From assembly GCA_025465465.1 (NCBI GenBank), contig JAODND010000100.1, positions 1-64,000 of the forward strand: a stretch of 64,000 bases of DNA, in the 5' to 3' direction. Source of the DNA: Frankiales bacterium. GTDB taxonomy: Bacteria; Actinomycetota; Actinomycetes; Mycobacteriales; SCTD01. This document shows, in pieces, positions 52,327 through 61,008 of the stretch (its first letter is position 1; each line of letters begins with the position of its first letter). The notes under the pieces were generated by a model, which saw only the letters and a program-made list of their open reading frames with translations, searched no databases and had not been told where the DNA came from. The position numbers and the translations under genes are program-made.

Positions 52327-53666
52327 AGGCGCTGGCCGACATCGTCGGGTCCGAGCACGTACTCGTCGATTCCGACGTGAAGGCCTCGTACGAGACGGAC
52401 TGGACCCAGCGCTTCACCGGTTCCGCGGTCTGCGTGGTCCGGCCGGGTACGACGGACGAGGTCGCCGCTGTCGTGCGGGCCTGCGTCGCCGAGGGGCTCC
52501 GCATCACGGTGCAAGGCGGCAACACCGGTCTCGTCGGGGGCGGTGTCCCCGCCGGCGGCGAGGTGCTCATGTCCCTGACCCGGCTCACGGCTCTCGGCGA
52601 CGTCGACCGGGCCTCGTCACAGGTGACGGCGGGGGCCGGGGTCACCTTGGCCGTGCTGCAGGCCCGGGCCCGTGACGCGGGGTTCGACGTGGGCGTCGAC
52701 CTGGCGGCACGCGACTCGGCCACCGTCGGCGGGCTGGTCGCGACCAACGCCGGAGGCATCCGCGTGCTGCGCTACGGCTCGATGCGCCAGCAGGTCCTCG
52801 GGCTCACCGCCGTCATGCCCGACGGCTCGGTCATCTCCCGGATGGCGGGGCTCGAGAAGGACGGGACGGGCTACGACCTGATGGGGCTGATCGCGGGCTC
52901 CGAGGGGACGCTCGCTGTCATCACCGAGGTACGGGTGCGGCTGGTGCCTCGCTACCGCGCGCGCGCCGTCGCGCTGCTGGCCATGTCCTCGACCGCGGCG
53001 GCCGTCGCGGTCCTGCCCGGTCTGCGCGCCGCGCTGCCGTCGCTTGCGGCGGCCGAGCTCTTCTATGCCCCGGGCCTTGCGCTGGTGCGCAAGCACGGGG
53101 GGCTGCCGGCGCCGTTCCCCGAGGAGCATGAGGCCTACCTGCTCGTCGAGTGCGCCGACCTCACCGACCCTACGACCCAGCTCGTTGCGGCGGTCGAGAG
53201 CGCCGACGGGCTGGTCGACGCTCGCATCGCCGACGATGCCTCCGGGCAACGCGCGCTGTGGGCCTATCGCGAGGCCCACACCGAGTCGATCAGCGCCGAG
53301 GGCGTGCCGGTCAAGCTCGACGTGTCGGTGCCGATCACGTCGCTGCCGGCGCTCGTCGAGCAGCTCGAGCCCGTCATCGCCGGCGTCTGCCCCGGCGCGC
53401 GGGCCATCGTCTTCGGGCACGTCAACGAGGGCAACCTCCACGTCAACGTGCTCGACAGCGGCGACCTCCACGAGGAGGTGACCGACGCCGTGCTGCGGCT
53501 GGTGGCGTCCCTCGACGGTTCGATCAGCAGCGAGCACGGCGTCGGCCGCGCCAAGGTGCCGTGGCTCGGGCTGTCCCGGTCGTCGACCGAGATCGACACG
53601 ATGCGCGCCATCAAACGCGCCCTCGACCCCGCAGGCACCCTCAACCCCGGCGTCCTCTTCCCCTAA
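52323..53666 (+). CDS. FAD-linked D-2-hydroxyacid dehydrogenase, probably D-2-hydroxyglutarate dehydrogenase
   Basis: 447 residues of the GlcD/D-lactate dehydrogenase family. N-terminal FAD_binding_4 domain (GGNTGLVGGGVPAGGEVLMS, NAGGIRVLRYGSMRQQVLGL) and C-terminal FAD-oxidase domain with the metal/substrate site FGHVNEGNLHVNVLD and SSEHGVGRAK. These signatures suit D-2-hydroxyglutarate dehydrogenases. The GTG lies in a GTGA overlap with serA, suggesting it re-oxidises the D-2-hydroxyglutarate formed when SerA regenerates NAD+. Glycolate or D-lactate as substrate cannot be excluded. Confidence 0.82.
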   Translation: MKALADIVGSEHVLVDSDVKASYETDWTQRFTGSAVCVVRPGTTDEVAAVVRACVAEGLRITVQGGNTGLVGGGVPAGGEVLMSLTRLTALGDVDRASSQVTAGAGVTLAVLQARARDAGFDVGVDLAARDSATVGGLVATNAGGIRVLRYGSMRQQVLGLTAVMPDGSVISRMAGLEKDGTGYDLMGLIAGSEGTLAVITEVRVRLVPRYRARAVALLAMSSTAAAVAVLPGLRAALPSLAAAELFYAPGLALVRKHGGLPAPFPEEHEAYLLVECADLTDPTTQLVAAVESADGLVDARIADDASGQRALWAYREAHTESISAEGVPVKLDVSVPITSLPALVEQLEPVIAGVCPGARAIVFGHVNEGNLHVNVLDSGDLHEEVTDAVLRLVASLDGSISSEHGVGRAKVPWLGLSRSSTEIDTMRAIKRALDPAGTLNPGVLFP

Positions 53667-53682
53667 CCACCCCCGCGCGGCG

Positions 53683-54390
53683 TCAGGGGAGGAGGCGCCA
53701 GCCGACGCCGCGGACTGTCAGCAGGGACGTGCCGGCGGCGCCGAGCTTGGCGCGCAGCCGGCAGACGTGCACGTCGAGCGCCCGGGTCGTCACGGGGTAG
53801 ATGTCGAGCAGCTGTGCCATCAGCTCCCGCGACACCACCCGGCCGCGAGCCTCGTCCAGGGCGGCGAGCACCCGGAACTCCTGGCGGGTCAGGTGCACGG
53901 GCTCTCCGGCCACCCGGACCTCCCAGCGCTCGGTGTCGAGGTCGAGCAGCCGTGCCCCTGAGCGCTCGCCGGCAGGGGTACCGCCGGGCACGGTGGGCAA
54001 CCCGGCGGCGCGCCAGGCGACGAAGCCACCCTCCAGGTCGGTGGCCCGCGAGACCCCCAGCACCTGGAGCGCCGCCGCGGCCAGCGACGACGTGTAGCCC
54101 TCCGAGCAGACGACCACGACCTCGAGCTCGTACGAGGCCAGGGGGATCCGAGCCGAGGACTGCGGGTCGAGCCGCCACTCGAGGACGTTGCGCTCGAGCA
54201 CGAGCGCGCCGGCGATCTCGCCCTCGGCGACCCGCTGGACGTGCGGGCGGATGTCCACGAGCAACGCGCCGCGTGCCTGAGCCGCCGCTGCGTGCGCGGG
54301 CGACAGTCGGTCGAGTCCGGAGCGGGCCTCCCAGAGGAGGTCATCGACGGACCGGGGGACCGGCAGCGAGCGGAGGGCGGTGACCGTCAT
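53683..54390 (-). CDS. Rhodanese fused to OmpR-type winged-helix domain
   Basis: 235 residues. The N-terminal rhodanese domain (about 25-135) has LLVDIRPHVQRVAEGEIAGA, the candidate persulfide Cys95 in VVCSEGYTSSLAAAALQVLG and LEGGFVAWRAAGLP. The C-terminal domain (about 150-235) is a PhoB/OmpR-type winged helix: VHLTRQEFRVLAALDEARGR, TTRALDVHVCRLRAKLG and LLTVRGVGWRLLP. There is no receiver domain, so the rhodanese replaces it. One base separates it from cysteine dioxygenase upstream. It could be a sulfane-sulfur-responsive regulator of this operon (inference). Confidence 0.85.
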   Translation of the reverse strand: MTVTALRSLPVPRSVDDLLWEARSGLDRLSPAHAAAAQARGALLVDIRPHVQRVAEGEIAGALVLERNVLEWRLDPQSSARIPLASYELEVVVVCSEGYTSSLAAAALQVLGVSRATDLEGGFVAWRAAGLPTVPGGTPAGERSGARLLDLDTERWEVRVAGEPVHLTRQEFRVLAALDEARGRVVSRELMAQLLDIYPVTTRALDVHVCRLRAKLGAAGTSLLTVRGVGWRLLP

Positions 54391-54391
54391 C

Positions 54392-54847
54392 TCAGGCCAC
54401 CTCCGGCTCGTCGGTCAGCACGGTCGAGACCCGCCGCAGAGACCCGTCGTCCAGGTCCCAGAACGTCATCTGGGTCAACCGCGGCGAGTACGCATGGATG
54501 CTGATCGCCGGGCTGGTGCCACGGTTGCCGACGTCATGCACGGCACCCGCCGGTACCCAGGAGACCTGACCCGGGGCCAAGGAACGGGAGACCCGCCGGC
54601 CGTCGGAGATGCGGACCTCCTCAAGGGATCCCGACACGAGCGTGAAGGCCGCGGTGGCCTCGCCGTGGTCGTGCAGGTCGGTCTGCTGGTCCGGCCACCA
54701 GGTGAGCAGCCACAGGTCGGCGTCGGGCAGGGTGGCGAGCCGGTGCCAGTACCGGGAGCCGGAGTCGAAGTGCACGTGCTGCCGCCAGAGGCGGGGGTCG
54801 GCCGCGACCGTCGTGACGGTGTCGGCAAGTGAGGACAACGTGAGCAT
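54392..54847 (-). CDS. Cysteine dioxygenase type I
   Basis: 151-residue cupin, which oxidises L-cysteine to cysteine sulfinate with O2 and Fe(II). The three-His ligand set is His59 and His61 (TDLHDHGEA) with His104 (GAVHDVGN). The segments FDSGSRYWHRLATLPDADLW and SIHAYSPRL match bacterial cysteine dioxygenases. The ATG at 54847 has AAGGAA upstream, partly inside a TCCT-CGA-AGGA mini-hairpin. A Cys-Cys leader peptide gene ends 40 bases before it, suggesting cysteine-sensed attenuation. Confidence 0.9.
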   Translation of the reverse strand: MLTLSSLADTVTTVAADPRLWRQHVHFDSGSRYWHRLATLPDADLWLLTWWPDQQTDLHDHGEATAAFTLVSGSLEEVRISDGRRVSRSLAPGQVSWVPAGAVHDVGNRGTSPAISIHAYSPRLTQMTFWDLDDGSLRRVSTVLTDEPEVA

Positions 54848-54873
54848 GGGGATTCCTTCGAGGACGGAGACGG

Positions 54874-54892
54874 GCTGAGGACGTGGCTCAGC
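54874..54892 (-). promoter_or_regulatory. Hairpin on the leader-peptide stop codon
   Basis: GCTGAG and CTCAGC flank seven bases. The stop codon (54890-54888) and the last base of the final Cys codon are in one arm. Ribosomes paused on the Cys-Cys codons would prevent the stem from forming, the logic expected of an attenuator. Confidence 0.5.
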
Positions 54893-54956
54893 AACAGGTC
54901 TCGTCGAAGGCGTCCGCGCGACGACCCGGCCAGAAGGGCTCGAGGTGCGGGGACAT
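54888..54956 (-). CDS. Short leader peptide ending Cys-Cys, upstream of cysteine dioxygenase
   Basis: 22 codons: begins MSPHLEPFWPG and ends DAFDETCC, then TGA. TTTACT, GGTGCC, ATG at 54956 is the leaderless geometry seen elsewhere in the window. Short open frames with Cys runs before sulfur-metabolism genes are known in mycobacteria as cysteine-responsive attenuators. Here the Cys pair lies directly before the stop and in contact with the hairpin at 54874-54892. It is small, so coding is inferred from position and content rather than homology. Confidence 0.62.
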   Translation of the reverse strand: MSPHLEPFWPGRRADAFDETCC

Positions 54957-55015
54957 GGCACCAGTAAAGCACACTCGATGAGTAGGGAATAGCGGACCGC
55001 GGCAGGTGGGAGGCC

Positions 55016-55021
55016 TAGCCT
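55016..55021 (+). promoter_or_regulatory. -10 box TAGCCT of the M50 protease gene
   Basis: TAGCCT; GTGs follow at 55025 and 55028 and ATG at 55031. The 6-base spacing favours 55028 as leaderless start. Confidence 0.5.
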
Positions 55022-55027
55022 GAGGTG

Positions 55028-55822
55028 GTGATGCCCGAGCAGCAGGAGCCGCAGCCGGCCGTCCGGCCACCGACGATCCAGGATCGCGCGCGCAAGATCT
55101 TCGCTCCTGTGCTCGCGGTCGGCGCCGCCGTCCTGAAGTTCGGCGGGGTGCTGCTCAAGCTCAAGTTCTTCACCCTGTTCTTCAGCATGCTGGCCTCGAT
55201 CGGCGCCTACGCGCTGGCCTTCGGGTGGCAGTTCGCCGTCGGCTTCGTGCTGCTCATCTTTGTCCACGAGATGGGACACGTCATCGTCCTGCGGGCGCGC
55301 GGCATCAAGGCCGGGCTCCCGGTGTTCCTGCCGTTCCTCGGCGCCTTCGTGTCGATGAAGAGCACGCCGCGCACGGTGTACGACGAGGCGCTGTCGGGCA
55401 TCGCAGGGCCGGTGTTCGGGGCCGTCGGTGCCTTCGCCGTCCTCGGGCTGGCGGGTTATGAGGACAGCGACTTCCTCCGGGCGCTGGCCTACACCGGGTT
55501 CCTGCTGAACCTGTTCAACCTGCTGCCGTTCCTGCCCCTCGACGGCGGCCGCACCGCGGCTGCCGTCAGCCCGAAGCTCTGGATCGTCGGGCTCGTGGGG
55601 CTGCTGGCCTACGAGATCTACCGGCCGAGTCCGATCGTCCCGCTGCTGCTCGTGCTCGGCGGCCTGGAGACCTACCGGCGGTGGCGAGGGCGCGACACCG
55701 ACGCGAGCAAGGCCTACTACGCCCTGACGGCGCAGCAGCGGATCAACATCGGTACTGCGTACCTCGGACTGATCGCTGTGCTGGTCTGGGCGATGCACAG
55801 CTACCCGGTCCCGAACCGGTGA
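55028..55822 (+). CDS. M50-family site-2-type metalloprotease
   Basis: 264 residues, five to six membrane helices. Zinc site HEMGH at about 80-84 ([20 protein letters not shown]) and the third ligand in [13 protein letters not shown]. No PDZ domain. Such intramembrane proteases (SpoIVFB/YwhC-like) cleave membrane-anchored regulators, but some members are poorly characterised. Starts at 55025, 55028 and 55031 are in frame; 55028 is chosen from the -10 spacing. Divergent from the cysteine-dioxygenase leader. Confidence 0.85.
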   Translation: MMPEQQEPQPAVRPPTIQDRARKIFAPVLAVGAAVLKFGGVLLKLKFFTLFFSMLASIGAYALAFGWQFAVGFVLLIFVHEMGHVIVLRARGIKAGLPVFLPFLGAFVSMKSTPRTVYDEALSGIAGPVFGAVGAFAVLGLAGYEDSDFLRALAYTGFLLNLFNLLPFLPLDGGRTAAAVSPKLWIVGLVGLLAYEIYRPSPIVPLLLVLGGLETYRRWRGRDTDASKAYYALTAQQRINIGTAYLGLIAVLVWAMHSYPVPNR

Positions 55823-55877
55823 CGGGAACGCCGCGGGCGCGGACGTGGTTGGAGTGGCTGAGCCCTTGGGAGGGACT

Positions 55878-56555
55878 GTGTGGAGCATCGGGAAGAAGAC
55901 TGAGCTGGTCACCGCGGACGAGGCCCTGAGGGGCCGCACCGACGAGCTGCAGGTGCCCGACCGGCACACCGTGCTGGGGACACCTCTGAAGGGCCCGTTC
56001 CCCGAGGGGTTGCAGACCGCGTACTTCGGTATGGGGTGCTTCTGGGGCGCCGAGCGCTTCTTCTGGCAGCTCGACGGGGTGTACTCGACGGCAGTCGGCT
56101 ACCAGGGAGGGCACACGCCCAACCCCACGTACGAAGAGACGTGCACGGGTCGCACCGGGCACACCGAAGCCGTGCAGGTCGTCTATGACCCGGTCAAGGT
56201 GAGCTACGAGACGCTGCTCAAGACGTTCTGGGAGAACCACGACTCGACCCAGGGCATGCGGCAGGGCAACGACATCGGCACCCAGTACCGGTCGGCGGTC
56301 TACGCCACGTCAGACGCTCAGCTGCTCACCGCCAAGGCGTCGCGGGAGGCCTACCAGCAGGCGCTCACCAAGGCAGGTCGCGGCACGATCAGCACCGAGA
56401 TCCTCCCGGCAGGCCCGTTCTACTACGCCGAGGCCTACCACCAGCAGTACCTCGACAAGAACCCCAACGGCTACTGCAACCACGGGTTCAACGGCGTCTC
56501 CTGCCCGATCGGCCTCAACGTCCCCGCGCAGATCGACATCGTCAAGCCGGGCTAG
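55878..56555 (+). CDS. msrA: Peptide methionine sulfoxide reductase MsrA
   Basis: 225 residues. The catalytic Cys54 is in [37 protein letters not shown] is split as [15 protein letters not shown] and TGRTGHTEA, both highly conserved. C-terminal resolving Cys residues are in [13 protein letters not shown]. It repairs methionine-S-sulfoxide in proteins. The N-terminal extension of about 45 residues is normal for this actinobacterial and eukaryote-like form. The GTG at 55878 has GGGAGGG four bases before it; an upstream in-frame start at 55845 is less likely. Confidence 0.94.
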   Translation: MWSIGKKTELVTADEALRGRTDELQVPDRHTVLGTPLKGPFPEGLQTAYFGMGCFWGAERFFWQLDGVYSTAVGYQGGHTPNPTYEETCTGRTGHTEAVQVVYDPVKVSYETLLKTFWENHDSTQGMRQGNDIGTQYRSAVYATSDAQLLTAKASREAYQQALTKAGRGTISTEILPAGPFYYAEAYHQQYLDKNPNGYCNHGFNGVSCPIGLNVPAQIDIVKPG

Positions 56556-56558
56556 CCT
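56553..56558 (+). promoter_or_regulatory. -10 box TAGCCT overlapping the msrA stop
   Basis: TAGCCT, CGGCAG, GTG 56565. TAG is also the msrA stop codon. Confidence 0.55.
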
Positions 56559-56564
56559 CGGCAG

Positions 56565-57278
56565 GTGCCTTTGCCCGCTGTCGTCGTCCTCTGGGTAGCG
56601 GTCGTTCTCGGTCTCGACACCGGCTCTTCTCTGACCGAACAGCGGTTGCTGGGCCTCGGCACCTGGGCGCTGCTGCTGCTTCTGCTCTCGCGAGAGTCGC
56701 GGAACACCCGCGTCCAGGTCGGGGTCGTCGTCGCCTTCGCCTCACTCGTCGAGTATGTCTTCGCGGGCTGGCTCGGCGTGTATGTGTACCGGCTGCACAA
56801 CGTGCCGTGGTTCGTGCCGCCGGGCCACGGGCTGGTCTACCTGGCTGCGCTCGCGATCGGACGGTCCGCGTGGCTGCACCGCAACCGGTGGCTCGTCCCG
56901 ATCACGCTGGCCGCGGTCGGCGCCTGGGCCGTCTGGGGCCTGCTGCTGTCACCGACGCTGGACGTCCTCGGCGCCTTCTGGGCGGTGTGCCTGCTCGGCT
57001 TCTCCCGCTGGGGACTGAGCCGCAGCGTCTACTGCGGAGCGTTCCTGGTCGTGAGCTATCTCGAGATCACCGGAACATCGCTCGGGACCTGGACCTGGCA
57101 GCGGCACGACCCGCTCACCGGATGGATCGCCATCGGCAACCCGCCGAGCGGCATCGCCGGCGGCTATGCGTGGTTCGACGCGGCCGCGTTGACGTTCACC
57201 CCGCGCCTGCTCGCGCGATGGGACTCCCGCCGGACGCCCTCCCGGAGCTCTCGCACCGAGACCACCCCCGCTGCCTGA
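56565..57278 (+). CDS. Multi-pass membrane protein, unknown
   Basis: 237 residues with six or seven predicted membrane helices and no recognised domain. Conserved-looking polar positions lie in VYVYRLHNVPWFVPPGHGLV, GTSLGTWTWQRHDPLTGWIA and GNPPSGIAGGYAWFDAAAL. The His and Trp/Arg-rich loops resemble carotenoid-biosynthesis or DUF membrane proteins, but I cannot assign a family. It has its own leaderless promoter, so it need not be co-expressed with msrA. It is convergent with the phosphatase; the stops flank the palindrome CCTGAG-CT-CTCAGG (57274-57287). Confidence 0.72.
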   Translation: MPLPAVVVLWVAVVLGLDTGSSLTEQRLLGLGTWALLLLLLSRESRNTRVQVGVVVAFASLVEYVFAGWLGVYVYRLHNVPWFVPPGHGLVYLAALAIGRSAWLHRNRWLVPITLAAVGAWAVWGLLLSPTLDVLGAFWAVCLLGFSRWGLSRSVYCGAFLVVSYLEITGTSLGTWTWQRHDPLTGWIAIGNPPSGIAGGYAWFDAAALTFTPRLLARWDSRRTPSRSSRTETTPAA

Positions 57279-57282
57279 GCTC

Positions 57283-58053
57283 TCAGGAACCTGGTGCCAG
57301 GGCTGCGAGGACCTCATCGTGCAGCAGGCCGTTGCTGCAGACGACGCTGCCGCCGTCGGGTCGCGCGTCGCCGGCGAGCGACGTGAACCGGCCGCCGGCC
57401 TCCTCGACGATGACCTGCAGGGCCGCCAGGTCCCAGAGCGAGACCTCGGGCTCGAAGGACGCGTCGACGGCACCTTCGGCCACCAGCACGTGCGACCAGA
57501 AGTCGCCGAACGCTCGGGTGCGCCAGCAGTCGCGTGACAGCTGCAGGACCCCCGCGAGCCGCCCCTGCGACTCCCAGCCGATGAGCGAGCTGTAGGACAG
57601 GTGCGCGTCGGACAACGACGCCACCGACGACACTCGGATCGGGATCCCGTCGGCAAACGCGCCGGCGCCCCGCGACGCCCACCAGCGGCGGCCGAGTGCG
57701 GGTGCGCTGACGACGCCGACCTCGACGCGGCCGTCGACGAGCAGCGCGACCAGGGTGGCCCACACCGGCACCCCTCGTACGAAGTTCTTGGTGCCGTCGA
57801 TCGGGTCGAGCACCCATTGCCGCGGGCCGTCGCCGGTGATGCCGTGCTCCTCTCCGAGGACGGCGTCGCCGGGACGGGCGGCGGCCAGCAGCTTTCGTAC
57901 GTGGTCCTCCACCGCCAGGTCTGCGTCGGAGACGGGGCTCAGGTCGGGCTTGGCGTCGACCTGCAGGTCCTGTGCCCGGAAGCGGGCGAGGGTGATCGCG
58001 TCGGCGGCGTCCGCGAGACGCAGGGCGAGCGCGAGGTCGTCAGCAAGCGTCAC
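57283..58053 (-). CDS. Inositol monophosphatase-family phosphatase, HisN-like
   Basis: 256 residues. Metal-binding motifs are LGEEHG near residue 66, [15 protein letters not shown] near 82 and [20 protein letters not shown] near 205. The family dephosphorylates inositol phosphates, fructose-1,6-bisphosphate or histidinol phosphate; the short size and [11 protein letters not shown] segment favour the HisN (histidinol-phosphate phosphatase) group found in actinobacteria. The GTG at 58053 is chosen because TAGGCT sits 7 bases upstream. Confidence 0.86.
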   Translation of the reverse strand: MTLADDLALALRLADAADAITLARFRAQDLQVDAKPDLSPVSDADLAVEDHVRKLLAAARPGDAVLGEEHGITGDGPRQWVLDPIDGTKNFVRGVPVWATLVALLVDGRVEVGVVSAPALGRRWWASRGAGAFADGIPIRVSSVASLSDAHLSYSSLIGWESQGRLAGVLQLSRDCWRTRAFGDFWSHVLVAEGAVDASFEPEVSLWDLAALQVIVEEAGGRFTSLAGDARPDGGSVVCSNGLLHDEVLAALAPGS

Positions 58054-58060
58054 CCACCAC

Positions 58061-58066
58061 AGCCTA
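58061..58066 (-). promoter_or_regulatory. -10 box TAGGCT overlapping the stop of the GGDEF-EAL gene
   Basis: On the minus strand TAGGCT, 7-base spacer, GTG 58053. TAG (58066-58064) is the stop of the upstream gene. Confidence 0.55.
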
Positions 58067-60316
58067 GGAGGACAAGGCCTCCCGGCCGTCGCGTGGGAGG
58101 GGCAGGACTGCTTCGCCGAGCAGCCACGGGCCCGGGTCGCGGACCGCCGCATCGACCTGCAGGGCCGTCATCGGCCTGGCGAGGGCATACCCCTGAGCGA
58201 ACGTGCAGCCCAGGCCGAGGAGGTCTGGCAGCTGGCCGAGGTCCTCGACGCCCTCGGCGACGACGTCCACGTCCAGCCGGCTGGCCAGGGCTGTGACCGC
58301 GCTGATCGTCGCAACGGCCCCGCGGTCCCCGGTGGCCGCGGCGGCCACGAAGGAGCGGTCGATCTTGAGGATGTCGAAGGGCAGGGCCTGCGCGTGCGTG
58401 AGGCTGGAGTAACCGGTGCCGAAGTCGTCGAGGGCCAGCGCGACGCCCAGGCCAGCCAGGGCGAGGAGGGTCTTCTTGGCGCGTGGGAGGTCGTGCACGG
58501 CGAACGTCTCCGTGACCTCGAGGACGATCCGGCTGGGGCTCAGCTGCGCGTCCGCGAGCGCCGCCCGGACGTCGTCGACGACGCCGTCGTCGGTCAGCTG
58601 CGCGGCACTGATGTTGAGGCTGAGATGGATCGCCTCAGGCCACGACTGCGCCTGCTGGCAGGCCGTGCGCAGCACCCAGCGGGTCAGCTCGGCGACGACC
58701 CCTGCGCGCTCGGCCGCATCCACGAACACGGCCGGGGGCACGGAGCCGCGCGCCGGGTGCTCCCAGCGGGCGAGCGCCTCGACACCGACGACGGCGCAGC
58801 TGCGGATGTCCACGACGGGCTGGAAGACGAGTGACAGCGCATCCTCGCGAAGTGCCTGGCGGAGGTCGGCGACGAGGGCGACCTGCTCGAGTGCGTTCTG
58901 CCGCAGTCGGGGGTCCCAGAGCACGGTGCGACCGCGGCCGGTGTCCTTGGCGGTGTAGAGCGCGACGTCCGCGTCGACCAGGACGCTGCTCGGGGAGTCG
59001 CCGGCGACCAGGCGCACGCCGGCACTGGCACCGACAGCGGCGTGCCACCCGCCCTCACCGCCGGCGGTGGCCGCACGGAGGAAGCGACGGGCGACCAGCT
59101 CGGCGTGCTCCGCATTGAGCACGTTGCGGACGAGGATGGCGAACTCGTCACCGCCGAGGCGGCACACGAGGTCGTCGTGCCGCGCACAAGCGCTGAGCCG
59201 GCGACCGACGGCTGCCAGCAGGGCGTCGCCCGCGGCGTGGCCATGCTGGTCGTTGACCGTCTTGAAGCCGTCGAGATCGAGCAGCACGATCGCGGAGGGC
59301 GCCCCGTCGGCGAGATCGGCCTGGAGCGCGTCGACGAGGGCGCGTCGGTTGCTCAGCCCCGTCAGGGAGTCGTGGTTTGCCTGGTGCGTCAACCGCTGCA
59401 TCGTCGACGCCATCGCGAGCGTCGCGGCGGCCTGGCCCGCGAGCAGCTCCAGCGCGGAGGTGCGTGCCGGGTCGTGCGAGATCGGCTTGGTGTCGGCGGT
59501 GAGCAGCAGCCCGGTCACGTCCCCCGCCACCACCAGCGGCTGGACGGACAGTGCGTGAATGCCGCCGCTGAGGAACTCATAACCTGGCGGCACGTCCTCA
59601 CCGTCCGGGAAGTACGACGACGTGCCCGCCCAGACCCAGCCGCCCAGCACGGCAATGGCCTCGCCGTCCCACTGCCTGATCACGTCGGCCAGCGGGCCCT
59701 CGGCCCAGCTGATCTCCCAGCCCGTCCCCAGCAGCCGTGCAAGGCCGGCACTGCTCATGCCGGACAGGTCTCGCGCGCCCTCGACGGCGCGGCGCAGGAC
59801 CTCGTCGATGTCGGTCTGGCTCGAGATGGCGACCGCGATCCGCGCCATGCGCTCCGCGAGCGACGGCTGCGGGACTCCACCGAGCTCCTTGATGCGTCCC
59901 GCGAGGAAAGCGGCGGCCGCATGGGCGTCGTCGATAGCGGCGTCGCTGAGCGTGCTCCTCGATTCGAGGTTCACCGCACCGACCACCACACCGTCCACGG
60001 TCATCGGCACGCACACCTCGGACCTCAGCCCGGGGATGGCGGCGATGAAGGCCGGGTCCTGCCGGACGTCGGCGACGACCTCCGCCTGATTGCTGCTGAT
60101 GACCCGGCCGATCACGCCGGTCGAGGCGGTGAAGCCGTCCGAGACCTGGAAGTAGCCGCGCGAGGCCTGGCAGCGCAGCCGTCCCTCGACCAGGAGATAC
60201 ACCGAGGGCAGGTCCCAGCGCTCCTGCAGGTCGTCGACCATCCCGCTGCAGGCCGCCGGCAGGGTGCTGCCCGCTGCGCAGCGGGCATAGCGAGGAGAGG
60301 ACGAACGGGACGACAC
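58064..60316 (-). CDS. GAF-GAF-GGDEF-EAL cyclic-di-GMP turnover protein
   Basis: 750 residues. Two GAF sensor domains (about 20-165 and 180-325) precede a GGDEF diguanylate cyclase (intact GGDEF at 388-392, with an RxxD inhibitory site RHDD five residues before it) and an EAL phosphodiesterase (EAL at 513-515; [21 protein letters not shown] and QGY all present). Both enzymes look active, so the GAF ligands may decide net synthesis or breakdown. No membrane helices. The GTG at 60316 is preceded by GAAGAT and a 6-base spacer. The frame is open further upstream, but that part shadows the MaoC gene. Confidence 0.89.
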   Translation of the reverse strand: MSSRSSSPRYARCAAGSTLPAACSGMVDDLQERWDLPSVYLLVEGRLRCQASRGYFQVSDGFTASTGVIGRVISSNQAEVVADVRQDPAFIAAIPGLRSEVCVPMTVDGVVVGAVNLESRSTLSDAAIDDAHAAAAFLAGRIKELGGVPQPSLAERMARIAVAISSQTDIDEVLRRAVEGARDLSGMSSAGLARLLGTGWEISWAEGPLADVIRQWDGEAIAVLGGWVWAGTSSYFPDGEDVPPGYEFLSGGIHALSVQPLVVAGDVTGLLLTADTKPISHDPARTSALELLAGQAAATLAMASTMQRLTHQANHDSLTGLSNRRALVDALQADLADGAPSAIVLLDLDGFKTVNDQHGHAAGDALLAAVGRRLSACARHDDLVCRLGGDEFAILVRNVLNAEHAELVARRFLRAATAGGEGGWHAAVGASAGVRLVAGDSPSSVLVDADVALYTAKDTGRGRTVLWDPRLRQNALEQVALVADLRQALREDALSLVFQPVVDIRSCAVVGVEALARWEHPARGSVPPAVFVDAAERAGVVAELTRWVLRTACQQAQSWPEAIHLSLNISAAQLTDDGVVDDVRAALADAQLSPSRIVLEVTETFAVHDLPRAKKTLLALAGLGVALALDDFGTGYSSLTHAQALPFDILKIDRSFVAAAATGDRGAVATISAVTALASRLDVDVVAEGVEDLGQLPDLLGLGCTFAQGYALARPMTALQVDAAVRDPGPWLLGEAVLPLPRDGREALSS

Positions 60317-60397
60317 AGGGGGATCTTCGACAGCTCCGCGCCTTCTCTGCACGACCACGGCAGGAGATGGCCCGAAAGGACCACATGCACCGTCTGG

Positions 60398-60403
60398 TAG
60401 GAC
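60398..60403 (+). promoter_or_regulatory. Weak -10 box TAGGAC before the MaoC-like gene
   Basis: TAGGAC, 7-base spacer, ATG 60411; no Shine-Dalgarno. Confidence 0.35.
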
Positions 60404-60410
60404 GTGGGTC

Positions 60411-60887
60411 ATGAGCAACGGTGAGAACGCCTTCACAGTCCTGTCCAAGAGCATCGGCAACGCCGAGGGCGCGGGTGAGTGGTTCCTCGTCGACCAGGCG
60501 CGCATCAACGCGTTCGCCGAGGTCACCGAGGATCGCCAGTTCATCCACGTCGATCCGGAGATGTCGGCGCAGCTGTCGCCATGGGGCGTGCCGATCGCGC
60601 ACGGCTTCCTCACGCTGTCGCTGCTGACGCACCTGCTCGGCTCCGTGCCCCAAGACCCGAAGACGCTCGAGGGGATCCTCATGGGCGTCAACTACGGCTT
60701 CGAGAAGGTCCGCTTCATCAACCCGGTGAAGGTCGGTGCCAAGATCCGCGCCCTCTCCACGATCGCGAACGTCGAGCAGAAGGACGCGAACACCCTGCAC
60801 GTCACCCGCGCCATCACGGTCGAGATCGAGGGGGAGACCAAGCCGGCGCTGATCGCGGAGTGGGTCACCCGGCTCGTGTACGGCTGA
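60411..60887 (+). CDS. MaoC-like (R)-specific enoyl-CoA hydratase
   Basis: 158-residue single hot-dog protein. The hydratase-2 motif is INAFAEVTEDRQFIHVDPEM, with the catalytic Asp and His five residues apart, followed by PIAHGFLTLSLLTHLL. It hydrates trans-2-enoyl-CoA to (R)-3-hydroxyacyl-CoA and could link beta-oxidation or fatty acid metabolism to polyhydroxyalkanoate-type products. The operon 39494-46480 lacks a dehydratase, but a HadB-type role here is only speculation. Divergent from the GGDEF-EAL gene. Confidence 0.88.
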   Translation: MSNGENAFTVLSKSIGNAEGAGEWFLVDQARINAFAEVTEDRQFIHVDPEMSAQLSPWGVPIAHGFLTLSLLTHLLGSVPQDPKTLEGILMGVNYGFEKVRFINPVKVGAKIRALSTIANVEQKDANTLHVTRAITVEIEGETKPALIAEWVTRLVYG

Positions 60888-60955
60888 CGGCTCACCGCCG
60901 TCCAGTCAGCCGACCACGCGCACCGCGCAGAGTGACCGACGGTACGTAGACCCGC

Positions 60956-60994
60956 GTGAAGCGGCGGTCCAGGCTTTTGAAAGGGCGGCTTCAC
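60956..60994. terminator. Possible bidirectional terminator
   Basis: GTGAAGC (60956-60962) and GCTTCAC (60988-60994) with a 25-base loop, between the convergent MaoC and lipoprotein genes. The large loop makes it doubtful. Confidence 0.3.
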
Positions 60995-61008
60995 CGTGCG
61001 ACGAGAGG

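Noticed and set aside
57274..57287. Palindrome CCTGAG-CT-CTCAGG between convergent stops as a terminator
   Set aside because: It is very short with a two-base loop and no T-run; it is mainly a product of two TGA stops facing each other.
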